From NCBI GenBank assembly GCA_963815185.1, contig CAWFGC010000009.1:806001-870000 (forward strand): a DNA stretch of 64,000 nucleotides. Reading direction: 5' to 3'. Source of the stretch: SHZL01 sp963815185 (GTDB lineage Bacteria; Pseudomonadota; Gammaproteobacteria; Xanthomonadales; SZUA-36). Of this stretch, positions 28,947-38,572 are shown one piece after another (within the stretch, counting starts at the first letter, position 1; every line of letters starts with the position of its first letter). A program made the position numbers and the translations under genes. Below the pieces are notes generated by a model, which saw nothing but the letters and a program-made list of their open reading frames with translations, searched no databases and was not told where the DNA came from.

Positions 28947-30196
28947 TCAGGTACGCTTGCTTCCCGGTGCTGCCGCTGGCGCGGGAGAAGGATTGATTTG
29001 GTCCTCGATATACTGCGGCCGGCCGGCGACGTTCGCAAATACCGCGGTCGCGCCGGACATCGCGGTGAGCGCCAACATCGGCCAGGTCCACCCGCCCGTC
29101 GCATGGTAGAGAAGCCCAACGCCGAACGGCCCGGCCGCGGACATTGCGTAACCCACGCTTTGGGTGAATCCCGACAGCGCGGCGGTGCCGTCCGGGGTAC
29201 GGCTGCGCAGGGCGATCAGGGTGAGCACGATGGGGAAGATGCTGAGGCCAACGCCGACCAGGAGCGCCCATACCCAGGCGCACGTGACCGGAGCGAACGC
29301 CAGGCCCAGGTAGCCCACTGGGTAGCAGGCCAGTATCACCAGCATCAGCCGCGTCTGGTCGTGGGTTCTTGCGGCCGCGGCGGGCGCCCACAGGGAGAGC
29401 GGGATGCTGACTCCGCTGATGACCCCGAGCAGCAAGCCGGCAGTGGAAGAGGAGAAGCCGGCGTCGCGATAAACTTGCGCAAACCAGCCGAAGACCGTGT
29501 ATGCCTGTGCCGACTGCAGCCCAAAAAGCAGTGCCATCGCCCAGCCGAGGCGCGTGCCGGCAACCTGACGCAGTGAAATCGAACTCCGGCTTAAGCGCAG
29601 GGCGGTGTCGTGCCGCAACAGCAGCACCCAGGGAACGGCGGCTATCGCGGCCGTGGCGGCCCAGAACGCCAGCCCGCCGCGCCAGGAGCCAAAGTGTTGG
29701 GAGAGCGGCACCGTGAGGACTGACGCCGAGGTCAGGCCCACCGCCAACGACGTTGTGTAGAGCGCGGTGAACAGGCCGGTTCCTTGCGGAAAGTGCAGCT
29801 TGACCAGCGAGGGAAGCAGCACATTGACCATGGCCATCCCGGCAAGCGCAATCAGCGAGAGAACCAGGAACATCGGCACCGACGACGTCGCCGATCGGCC
29901 GAGCAACCCGCCAACCACGCCGAGCAGTGCGAGCAGCGTGAGCCGGTGTACGCCGGTGCGGCCAGCGGCCGCCGGCGCCAGCGCGCCGAAAACGGCGAAT
30001 GCAACCACCGGCAGCGAGGTGAGCAGCCGATTGCGACATCCCCCATGCCGAGCCCCTGTTTCACTTCCGCGAGCAACGGGCCCACGCTGACAGCGGCAGG
30101 ACGCAGGTTGAACGCCAACAGCAAAACGCCGACCACCACGGCCCATCGTTCGAAAGGCGTGTCGTTGGGGGGCTGGTTCAGGTTGCGCACTGGCAT
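28947..30196 (-). CDS. MFS transporter, CynX/NimT type, one frameshift
   Basis: About 415 residues. The start MPVRNLNQPPNDTPFERWAV leads into LLAFNLRPAAVSVGPLLAEV, the CynX/NimT signature. A frame change near 30030 is required before LLTSLPVVAFAVFGALAPA, after which the frame is open to the stop with about 12 helices (including FALYTT-like FTALYTTSLAVGLTSASVL). It is the last gene of the long minus-strand run, 45 bases after the sugar ABC ATPase gene. Family members carry cyanate, nitroimidazole or small organic molecules, or act as efflux pumps. The substrate is unknown here. Confidence 0.82.
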
Positions 30197-30240
30197 ATGA
30201 TTCCCGGATATGAACCTAAAGGCAACGCAACCCTGAGGAT

Positions 30241-31758
30241 TCAGTTCGTGCCGGCCTCGTCCAGAGAACTCGCGTGGATCAACTGCATGACCCGCTCTTC
30301 AGTCGCCTCGTTTGCATTCAGGCTGCCAACCAGCGCGCCTTCGTGCATCACCAGGATCCGGTCGCTGAGTGTCAGCACTTCGGGTAGTTCGGAGGAGACC
30401 AGCAGGATGCCCATTCCTTCTGCTGCCAGACGGCGCATCAGCGCATGGATTTCTGCCTTGGCGCCGACATCGATGCCCACGGTGGGCTCGTCCAGCACCA
30501 GCACGCGCGGCTTGCACAACAGCCAGCGCGCCAGCAGGACCTTTTGCTGATTGCCGCCGCTCAGTGCGGTGATGGCTTCGTCCGGCCCGGCTGTGCGGAT
30601 ACCCAGTGATTCGATCTGCGCGAGGCTCACCTGGCGTTCCTTCTTGCGCTGTATCAAGCCGAAACGGGAGAGCGCGTCCAGCGCGGGCAGGGTCAGGTTT
30701 TGTTCGACATCGAGGTTGGGGAACAGGCCGCGCTCCTTGCGGTCGCGGCAAACCCAGGCCATGCCGGCGCGCATTGCATCGCCTGGCGAACGGATATCGA
30801 TCTCTTGGCCGTCAAGACGGATTGCTCCGTGGCGCCGGCGTTCGAGTCCAAACAATGCGCGCAACAAGGCCGTGCGCCCGGAGCCTTTTAATCCATACAA
30901 GCCCAGGATTTCTCCACGATGCAGACTAAAATCCACACTCGAGGCAATTCCCGCCGCCCGGAGCGCCTCAACCTCCAGGCAAGGATCGGCTTGAAGTTTG
31001 CGCTCTCCTCCATGCCGTTCTTCCAGCGCGCGGCCAACCATCATCGTGACGATTTCATTTGCCGAAGTTTGCCGTGCTTCGCAGGTGCCGACATTGCGTC
31101 CGTCGCGGAACACGCTGATACGGTCGGCAATGGCAAACACCTCGTCGAGTTTGTGGCTGATGAACAGCACCGAGGTTCCAGCGCTCTTGCGCTGCCGGAT
31201 CAAATCCAGCAGATGAGCGATGTCGTCCGAGGAAAGGGAGGAGGTCGGCTCGTCCAGAATCAACAGCCGGACCGGTGAAGCGATCGATTTGGCAATCGCA
31301 AGCAGTTGCCGCTGGGCGACACTGAGATCCTTGACAGGCACATCGAGGTCGATCACGAGCCCAACGGTATCCAGCAGGTTTTGGGCCCGCGTTTGCTGAC
31401 GGCCAATGTCTACGAGTCCGGGCAGCCATTGCGGCTCATCTCCCAGCACCAGGTTTTCCGCCACGCTCATATTGGGCGCAAGATCGAAATCCTGGTGCAC
31501 CGCTGCAATGCCCAGCGCCCGCGCGGTCGCGGGTGTGAGGTCGGATACCAGGGCGCCGTCCATGCGGATTTCACCCGCATTTGCAGCCGTGATGCCGGTC
31601 AGTATGCGTACCAGTGTGGATTTGCCGGCGCCGTTTTCGCCCGTCAGTGCATGCACTTCACCTGGCCGGATGTCGAAGTTGACTTGCTCCAGCGCCAGCT
31701 TGCCGTCATAGCTTTTGGAAACGTTTTGCGCCTGCAGAATCGATGAGTTTTTCATCAC
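30241..31758 (-). CDS. Sugar ABC transporter ATPase (RbsA/XylG type, two ABC domains)
   Basis: 505 residues, intact: two fused nucleotide-binding domains. First: Walker A GENGAGKST, LSVAQRQLLAIAKSI signature, Walker B LLILDEPTSS. Second: degenerate Walker A GLKGSGRT, signature LSGGNQQKVLLARWL, Walker B VLVLDEPTVG. This organisation is specific to the CUT2 family for pentoses and other monosaccharides. Permease and binding-protein genes lie immediately upstream (6 and about 1000 bases), forming an RbsB-C-A order reversed on the minus strand. Belongs to the DUF4185 - UxaA - ABC run, suggesting import of the pentose released from the polysaccharide. Confidence 0.93.
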   Translation of the reverse strand: MMKNSSILQAQNVSKSYDGKLALEQVNFDIRPGEVHALTGENGAGKSTLVRILTGITAANAGEIRMDGALVSDLTPATARALGIAAVHQDFDLAPNMSVAENLVLGDEPQWLPGLVDIGRQQTRAQNLLDTVGLVIDLDVPVKDLSVAQRQLLAIAKSIASPVRLLILDEPTSSLSSDDIAHLLDLIRQRKSAGTSVLFISHKLDEVFAIADRISVFRDGRNVGTCEARQTSANEIVTMMVGRALEERHGGERKLQADPCLEVEALRAAGIASSVDFSLHRGEILGLYGLKGSGRTALLRALFGLERRRHGAIRLDGQEIDIRSPGDAMRAGMAWVCRDRKERGLFPNLDVEQNLTLPALDALSRFGLIQRKKERQVSLAQIESLGIRTAGPDEAITALSGGNQQKVLLARWLLCKPRVLVLDEPTVGIDVGAKAEIHALMRRLAAEGMGILLVSSELPEVLTLSDRILVMHEGALVGSLNANEATEERVMQLIHASSLDEAGTN

Positions 31759-31764
31759 GGGCCT

Positions 31765-32745
31765 TCAGCGGCGAATGCTTACCAGTACGACCGCCAGAAT
31801 GATGATCAGACCTTTGGCGATCTCCTGCACGTAGGGATTGATGCCGAGAATGGTCAGACCATTGATGACCGTGCCCATCACCAGGGCGCCGAAAAACGTC
31901 CCGACCAGGGAACCGCCTTCGCCCTTGAACCCCGTGCCACCGAGCACCGCCGCGGCAATGGCGTCCAGTTCGAGACCGACGCCGACGCTGGGCAGGCCGC
32001 TGGACAACCGGCCTGCCATCATCAAGCCGGCGAAAGCGGCCATGCCGCCGCTCAGCATGAATACCCGGATGCTGACCCAGCCGGTGTTTATGCCGGCTTG
32101 CCGCGCCGCTTCGATGTTGCCGCCCACGGCCCGCAGCCTGCGGCCGAAAGTTGTCAGGTTCAGCAGTACCCAGGTCGCTGCGAAGAACACCAGGGTCCAT
32201 ACGAACAGTGTCGGTACCGGACCGATGCTGCCTTGCGCGGTGAAAGCGAGGAAGAACTCGTTTTCGATGTAAATCGTGCGCCCTGCACTCAGCACCAGGG
32301 ACAGGCCGCGTGCGATGCTGAGCACGCCCAGGGTGACCAGGAAGGGTTGGATGCCCCAGCGCACCGCGATAAAGCCGCTCAGCGCGCCCAGTGCCAGGCC
32401 GGTCAACAGCGCAGCGCCGATTGCAAGCACTGTGGGGACACCCGCAGCCAGCAATAGCGCACAGATCACGGCCGACAGCGAGACGATGGATCCCACCGAA
32501 AGATCGATGCCGCCAGTGAGCATGACCAGGGTCATGCCAAAAGCCAGTACGCTGATGATTGCGGTCTGGTTCGCGATATTGATGAAATTGCCGCTGGTGA
32601 GAAAAACCGGCGACATCAGGGCAAAGGCAATCACCATGACCACAAAGGCAGCCATCATGCCGAGCTGGGGTGTGTGGCGGCGCAGCCAGCGTGAGCGGGC
32701 CGCACGCGTATTGCCGGCTTTCATGAGTGAACCGCTTGCTGCCAT
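31765..32745 (-). CDS. Sugar ABC transporter permease (RbsC type)
   Basis: 326 residues with about 8-10 transmembrane helices, CUT2 permease (BPD_transp_2) family: VLAFGMTLVMLTGGIDLSVGS is the hallmark, followed by TFGRRLRAVGGNIEAARQAG, the EAA-like cytoplasmic loop, and AAVLGGTGFKGEGGSLVGTF. The stop is 6 bases from the ATPase start, and the gene follows the binding protein by 20 bases. It forms the membrane channel of the importer. Confidence 0.93.
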   Translation of the reverse strand: MAASGSLMKAGNTRAARSRWLRRHTPQLGMMAAFVVMVIAFALMSPVFLTSGNFINIANQTAIISVLAFGMTLVMLTGGIDLSVGSIVSLSAVICALLLAAGVPTVLAIGAALLTGLALGALSGFIAVRWGIQPFLVTLGVLSIARGLSLVLSAGRTIYIENEFFLAFTAQGSIGPVPTLFVWTLVFFAATWVLLNLTTFGRRLRAVGGNIEAARQAGINTGWVSIRVFMLSGGMAAFAGLMMAGRLSSGLPSVGVGLELDAIAAAVLGGTGFKGEGGSLVGTFFGALVMGTVINGLTILGINPYVQEIAKGLIIILAVVLVSIRR

Positions 32746-32765
32746 CCGCGGAGGTTCAACACGGT

Positions 32766-33704
32766 TCAGTCACCCCAGATGCGCCGGCTCATCTCGTCTG
32801 CGTTTTCAGCCGTGACCAGACCGACCGGAACTTCATAGGCCGCCTGCACGGGTTTACCCTGCAGATGGTCGAAGGCGGCTTGTGCGGCCAGGCGGCCATG
32901 CTCGGCCGGGAATTGCGCGGCCGTGCCCGTCACCCAGCCTTTGCGGATGCGTTCGATGATGGATTTGTCGGCGTCTATGCCGGTCAGAAAGACGTCCTTG
33001 CGCCCGGCCATGCGCAAAGCGTCGGCCGCACCCACCACCTGGTTGCTGAAAGTGCACCAGATGCCCTTGAGGTCGGGGTGCGCGACCAGGATGCCGGCCA
33101 CCAGATCCTGCACCTTGGCCTGATCGTCGGAGTCCTGCCGGGCCACCACTTCCATGTCCGAGCCGGCAATTGCGTCCTCGAACCCGCGCACGCGTTCATC
33201 GATACGCCAAAGTTTGTAAGGGATACCGATGATCGCGATCTTGCCCTTGCCGCCGAGCTTTTCGCGTAGCAGTTCGCCACTGGCCTTGCCATTGGCGTAA
33301 TCGCCCGAGGAAGCGATCGTCGTCAGCACTTCGGCGTCCGGAATATGGGTGATTGCGATTACCGGAATACCCAGTTCGTTGGCCTTGCGGATACCCGGCA
33401 GGATGGCCTTTTCATCGATGGGAATGACGATGATCGCGTCCACACGCTGCACCACCAGGTTCTCCATGTCGCCGAGCTGCTTCGATGCCGTCGCATTGGC
33501 ATCGGTCACGATGACCTTCGAGCCAGGGTGTTCGGCTGCCACCGCCTTGATGGAATCGACCACCTTGACCGCGTAATCGTCGCGCATGAAATGCATTGAA
33601 ACACCAATCGTCCAGGCCTTGTCCTGGGCACATGCGATGGGACAGGCGAGCAGCGCCAGGATCGTCATCGCCAGACAGCGGGTAAAACTTGAGCACGTTT
33701 TCAT
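32766..33704 (-). CDS. Periplasmic sugar-binding protein (RbsB type)
   Basis: 312 residues. Signal peptide MKTCSSFTRCLAMTILALLA ending at ACAQ, then a Peripla_BP_4 fold: WTIGVSMHFMRDDYAVKVVD, LVVQRVDAIIVIPIDEKAI, VIAITHIPDAEV, GIWCTFSNQVVGAADAL, VFLTGIDADKSI. Trp and Asp positions typical of CUT2 binding proteins are visible but do not identify the sugar. It is the first of the three ABC genes and follows the UxaA-family gene by 33 bases. D-arabinose or a related pentose is the simplest inference from the operon; a hexose or oligosaccharide cannot be excluded. Confidence 0.92.
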   Translation of the reverse strand: MKTCSSFTRCLAMTILALLACPIACAQDKAWTIGVSMHFMRDDYAVKVVDSIKAVAAEHPGSKVIVTDANATASKQLGDMENLVVQRVDAIIVIPIDEKAILPGIRKANELGIPVIAITHIPDAEVLTTIASSGDYANGKASGELLREKLGGKGKIAIIGIPYKLWRIDERVRGFEDAIAGSDMEVVARQDSDDQAKVQDLVAGILVAHPDLKGIWCTFSNQVVGAADALRMAGRKDVFLTGIDADKSIIERIRKGWVTGTAAQFPAEHGRLAAQAAFDHLQGKPVQAAYEVPVGLVTAENADEMSRRIWGD

Positions 33705-33737
33705 GGCTTGATCATCCTTCTGGAGCAGCAGGCGAGG

Positions 33738-36465
33738 TCATAGCGAAACACCCAGCAGCCCACGGGTGAGTTGGAAATCCAGGTTGCCTTCGGTGCGGCA
33801 GCGGGGCTGGTAGTCGGCGGAAGCGGTAGTGCACATGAGCCGGACGATTTTATCTTGCAGCGCCGGAACACTTTCGCTTTTTGCATCGATCACGGCATCG
33901 AGGTCTGCCTCGAAGTGCGCGGCGGCGGATCCGTTCGAGGCGATTTGCAGCACCGGTATCATCGGATGTCCCTGTATGGGTGTCTGCTCCACATGCGCCA
34001 ACATCAGTTGTGCGCCGGTACCGCCGAGGCCGGTCAGCGTTTCGACCGCGTGATGCGTGGGTGTATCCATCAGATGCATCCCCGGCTGCCGTGCGAATTG
34101 GCCGTATTCGAGGCTGGGCGCCGGGCAGCTTGTCCCAGCCCAGGATTTGCCTGAATGACAGCGATTCCAGCAGGCTCGCATTCGCAGGTATCACCACGCT
34201 GCCTCCGCCGGCGACAATCGACGCTGCAATGCGTGCCAGTGTCTCTGCCACCCGGTCCGGCACGCTGCCGAACGACAGCATCGCAAGCGCCAATTGCGTC
34301 ATCTGCGCGTTCTGGCGTTGCTGCTGTGGGGCGGAACCCAGTGTTTCGCCGAACCACGTCTCCACGCGCTGCGTGACCTTTTCAATGCCGCCGTCCAACT
34401 GGATGCTGGCGTAGCCGAATTGTTCCGGATCGACACCATTGCCGGAAAGCTCGCGGCGCATCAGGTCGTTATGGGTCATTTCACAGCCGTGCTCCAGCAG
34501 CAGGGCTGCGCGCACAAACGGGTTCTGCGCATGGCCGGCCATGGTGCGGGTCAAATGGTTTTGGTTTTCCCCGCCGGAAACCCCACAGCCCTCGGTGTGC
34601 GGCAAGGCGATGAACCGGCTGACGCCATGCCCTGATGCCAGCGCACCGGAGTTCAGCCGTTCAGCGATCATCCTGGCGATCTGCCCGGCACACAGGCTGG
34701 TGGGCACGATCAGGCCAATCCGGTCGGCCGCGAAACCCGATTCCGTGCGCCAGGCCCGGACATTTGCGACCAGGGGATCCGCCGCGGAAACCGGGATTGG
34801 TTTGCCGTTTGGACGCGGACGGATGTTCAGAAGCTGCCATTGCGAGCCATCGGTCTGGCACCAGTCGCGCCAGATCGACACCTGTGAATGCCCCGCGCGT
34901 TCGCCCACGCTGGGTCTTCCCGATGCTACCTCCAGCGTGTAATCGAAAGTTTCCCGGCCCAGTTCCTCCATCGGCGTGCCGTCCTGGTAGCGGCCGGCGT
35001 TGATATCCATATCCCGGCTCAGAAGATTCCAGCGGCCGGTGGTGGTGACGATTTTGATCGTCGGCACGAAGGGGAAATTGGTGATGGAACCATTGCCGGT
35101 AATGAAGAAAATCATGTTGCATCCGGCGGCCACCTGGCCGGCGATGCTTTCCAGATCGTTGCCTGGACTGTCCATGAAATAAAAGCCCGGCGCGGTCATC
35201 CGCTCGCTGTAGTCGATCACATACTCCAGGCGCACATCGGGCGCCTTTTTGCGCGCCGCGCCGATCGATTTCAGCGTGATGTTGTACAGGCCGCGAAACT
35301 TGTTGCCGCCGGTCGGGTTGCCTTCCGCGCTCTGCCCGTGCCAGCCCACCCGCTGCTTGAACACGGAAATCCTGTCGAGAAATTTTTGCGCGGTTGCGAG
35401 ATCCCGAACGTTGGCCAGAATGTAGGACTCCGCGCCGATCAGTTCGTCGGTTTCCGCCAATGCCGCCCCGCCGCCGTGGCGGATGACCTCGCCCGCCACC
35501 CAGCCAGCGAGCGGATTGCCTGAAACACCGGAAAATGCATCCGAGCCCCCGCACTGCAAGGCAATGCGCAGGTCCGACAAGGGCCTGCCGGAGCGCTCCA
35601 TCGCAGCAACACGATCCAGCCACGAGCGCACGAGGTCCTCGCATTCCGTCAGCGTGCTATCGAAATCACCCTTGATGCTGTGAAAGCGGTGCAGTACGTC
35701 ATCCAGCGGATAGGCGTGTTTACGCATGTAGTCCTGTAGCAAGCGGTTGTTGACCGCCTCCGTGCCATAGTCCAGGGCCAGCACGGCGCCGACGTTCGGA
35801 TGCACCATGAATCCAGCCAGGGTGCGCAGCACCAGTTCCAGGTTGTTGGGTGTGCCGGCGCCACCCTCGGTATGCGTCACGGCCGCGATACGGTCGAGGT
35901 TTCCGCGCTTTTCAAGACCTGAATTCAACCGCGCTTCCAGCGCGCGGGCAAAACTCGCGGTCAGCGAAGAGGTGCCGAGGATGATTATATCGTTGCGTGT
36001 TCCGGTGCCGCGTCCGCCCGGGCGCAGGAATCCATCGAAGGTGGCGGGCTCCGGGTAGGCTTCGACTGGCTTGCCGGGAAGAAAAGACTTCTCGTCCAGA
36101 ACGAACTCCGCCACCCGGTCCTCGAAGTTGGCTTCTTCGGGCAGTTTGAAATCCAGTTGGCGCAGGTTCAGTGCTTCGAGTATGCCCGCATTGCACAGGT
36201 ACTCTCCCGGCTCGATCAGCCGCAACGCATGCCCAAATGGCAAACCCCAGGAAAGCACGGCCTGGCCTTCTGCAATGGGCTCGATGGCAAATCGCTGACC
36301 CTCCAGCAGCGATGATTTCAGCGTGTGAACCTGCTCGCCGATAGTGAACCGGGTGCCGGCTTCAAGCCGGCGGGTGGCGATCGCCACATTATCACCGGGT
36401 GCAGGAATCCGGCCAATTTCCTCAAAAGGCACTACACCCGGGATACGCTCGCCGGCTGCAGCCAT
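33738..36465 (-). CDS. Extra-long UxaA-family (altronate/galactarate type) dehydratase, one frameshift
   Basis: About 908 residues, against about 500 for UxaA and GarD. Order: N-terminal SAF-type domain (DNVAIATRRLEAGTRFTIGE), a UxaA middle and catalytic region (GGRGTGTRNDIIILGTSSLT, AVTHTEGGAG, LQCGGSDAFSGVSGNPLAGW, GCNMIFFITGNGS), then a second UxaA-middle-like module (RIGLIVPTSLCAGQIARMIA, ALPHTEGCGVSGGENQNHL). It ends in a C-terminal part reached by a frame change near 34125. Family enzymes dehydrate aldonic acids at C2-C3 with Fe2+. D-altronate and D-arabinonate share configuration at C2-C4, so D-arabinonate is a reasonable substrate guess. The gene precedes the sugar ABC genes by 33 bases. 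Confidence 0.85.
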
Positions 36466-36494
36466 CTATGCGCCTCCGCTGGCCTGCGTTGAAG

Positions 36495-37643
36495 CTACCA
36501 TAATTGTTCGGAAGCCAGGCGTGCACCTTCGGCCAGCGAGCCGAGCTTGGCCCAGGCGATCTCCGGCTCGACCAGGGCCACGCCGACAAAGGTGCCGAAG
36601 CCGCAGTCGCTGCCGGCAATCACGTTCTCGCGGCCGACGATGTTGGCAAAGCGCACGATGCGCTCGGCCACCAGTTCCGGGTGTTCGATGCGGTTGGACA
36701 TGGATTCGATGACTCCGGGTATCAGGATTTTTTCACTTGGAATCTCGACATCTTTCCACGCCTTCCACTCATGCGCGTGACGCGAGTTGGCGGCCTCGAA
36801 CAGCAGGCTGTCCGCGTTCACGGTCAGGATCAGGTCGATGATGTCCTTCAGCGCAACGTCGTGGTGATGCGGTCCCGGGTAATTGCCCCAACACACGTGC
36901 ACGCGCACACGGTCTGAAGGGATGCCTTCCAGCGCACCGTTCAGCACCTCGATATGGCGGCGCGCGTAGGCTCTGAATTCTTCTACCGGAGCATTCTTGA
37001 ACTCGCGGTGGCGCGTCATCGCCAGATCCGGGCAATCCAGTTGCAGCAGAAAGCCGGCATCGACGATGGCCTGGTATTCCGGCTTCATGGCCTCGGCCAC
37101 CGCCCACAGGAATTCCTCCTCGGTTTTGTAGTAGGTATTGCCGAGGAACATGGAAACGACCCCGGGAGACGCGGCATTCATGAACGCTTCCTCGACTTTC
37201 GCACCTTTCAACGCCTGCTTGAAGTTGGCGATGTCGATTTCGGCCTCCGCGATGCCTTTCGAAGCGACCGGGCCGTTACAGGCCGGGCGGTTCTTGTTCA
37301 GATGCTTGACGCCGGGGTCGTTGAAATAGGCGCTGGAGACGTTGGGAAACTCGAGGATGTCACTCAGCTTGGGCAGATCGGACCGGCCGCCGAAACCCGT
37401 CAGCCGTTCGGTCACATAGGTGGCGTAACTGGGTTTGCTCATCTCGCCATCGCTGACCACGTCGATGCCCACAGCCTGTTGATGCTGCACCACTTCGCGC
37501 ACGGAATCCCGGGTCTTGGCGCTCAATTCCTTTTCATCGACCTTACGGCCTTCGGCTTTGGCGAACATCAGGTCGATCAGCGCCGGCGGACGAGGCAGGC
37601 TGCCTACATGCGTGGTCAGGATGCGCTCTTTACTGTTTTTCAT
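36495..37643 (-). CDS. MetE C-terminal-like (cobalamin-independent methionine synthase II family) protein
   Basis: 382 residues, UROD/MetE-like barrel corresponding to the catalytic half of MetE. Starts MKNSKERILTTHVGSLPRP; zinc ligands visible as His249 and Cys251 (VHVCWGNY) and Cys347 (AGSDCGFGT). Stand-alone proteins of this kind transfer methyl groups between thiols and other carriers, or cleave C-S or ether bonds (epoxyalkane:CoM transferase relatives). Its place between an SDR (43 bases upstream) and the UxaA-family gene (29 bases downstream) in a polysaccharide operon is odd. A role with a methylated sugar is only a possibility. Not true MetE, because the N-terminal half is absent. Confidence 0.85.
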   Translation of the reverse strand: MKNSKERILTTHVGSLPRPPALIDLMFAKAEGRKVDEKELSAKTRDSVREVVQHQQAVGIDVVSDGEMSKPSYATYVTERLTGFGGRSDLPKLSDILEFPNVSSAYFNDPGVKHLNKNRPACNGPVASKGIAEAEIDIANFKQALKGAKVEEAFMNAASPGVVSMFLGNTYYKTEEEFLWAVAEAMKPEYQAIVDAGFLLQLDCPDLAMTRHREFKNAPVEEFRAYARRHIEVLNGALEGIPSDRVRVHVCWGNYPGPHHHDVALKDIIDLILTVNADSLLFEAANSRHAHEWKAWKDVEIPSEKILIPGVIESMSNRIEHPELVAERIVRFANIVGRENVIAGSDCGFGTFVGVALVEPEIAWAKLGSLAEGARLASEQLW

Positions 37644-37686
37644 ATACCTCTCCGAATAGTGGTCGGCTTTCCGCTGAGGCCGACAT

Positions 37687-38454
37687 TCAATAGGTCGCCC
37701 GCCCGCCGCTGGCGTCCAAACATTGCGCGGTGATAAAACTGGAATCGTCGGAGGCGAGAAAGTGCACCACGGCTGCGACTTCTTCGGCCGTGCCGAATCG
37801 CCCCATCGGCGCTTTGCTCAGCATCACATTGACCGCTTCTTTTGGCAATTGGTCGAGTAGCGGTGTTTCCACTACCGCAGGTGCGACACAATTGACCCTG
37901 ATTCCATCGAGAATCACTTCCTTGCCCAGCGCTTTGGTCAGGGCGATGATGCCGGCTTTGGCGACCGAGTACGGGATCAAGCCCGGTGTACCTTCTTTGC
38001 CGGCAACCGAAGAGACACTGACGACGGCGCCGCTGTGGCGTGAGCGCATGTGCGGCATCACTGCCCGGCACATGTAGAAGACACTGCTGAGGTCAACCGC
38101 CATTACCCGGTCCCAATCCTCGTCATGCTGTTCCCAGATCGGTGCGGTGCGGCCCATGTAGCCGGCATTGTTGACCAGGATATCGATCTGCCCGAAGGCC
38201 GAGAGGGTTTGTTCCACCAGAGCCGTTGCCGTTTCGGGCCGGCTGACGTCGCCGCCGAGTCCCAGAGCCTGGAAGCCCTGGCTTGCAAATGAATCCGCTG
38301 CCTCGCGCGCAGCTTCGAGCTTGAGGTCGGCCAGCACCACCCGGGCGCCGGCCCGCGTGAACCGCCTGGCCACGGCGAGGCCAATGCCGCCGGCGCCGCC
38401 GGTGATCAGCGCTACGCGGTCCTTGAGCGAGAGAAATTCGTTGTTCTGGCTCAT
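37687..38454 (-). CDS. Short-chain dehydrogenase/reductase
   Basis: 255 residues from ATG 38454, chosen because AAGGA lies 7 bases upstream and SDRs start just before the KDRVALITGG strand; the open frame extends further up without good reason. It shows TGGAGGIGLA, NNAGYMG, a Ser near SVSSVAGKEG, catalytic YSVAK and an ASGG ending. Asp after strand 2 (VVLADLK) suggests NAD(H). It lies between the DUF4185 block (118 bases) and the MetE-like gene. Candidates are sugar or aldonate dehydrogenase in the same pathway. It differs from the SDR at 3479-4243. Confidence 0.92.
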   Translation of the reverse strand: MSQNNEFLSLKDRVALITGGAGGIGLAVARRFTRAGARVVLADLKLEAAREAADSFASQGFQALGLGGDVSRPETATALVEQTLSAFGQIDILVNNAGYMGRTAPIWEQHDEDWDRVMAVDLSSVFYMCRAVMPHMRSRHSGAVVSVSSVAGKEGTPGLIPYSVAKAGIIALTKALGKEVILDGIRVNCVAPAVVETPLLDQLPKEAVNVMLSKAPMGRFGTAEEVAAVVHFLASDDSSFITAQCLDASGGRATY

Positions 38455-38572
38455 GTGCGGGTCCTTCCTTTCCTGGGCGCGGGACGATCGAGTCTCCGCA
38501 AAAGTTGATGCCGGGTCGAAACTGCTCATCTTCAATTTACCCAATGCCGATACTGGCTGCAAAGACGGGTGC

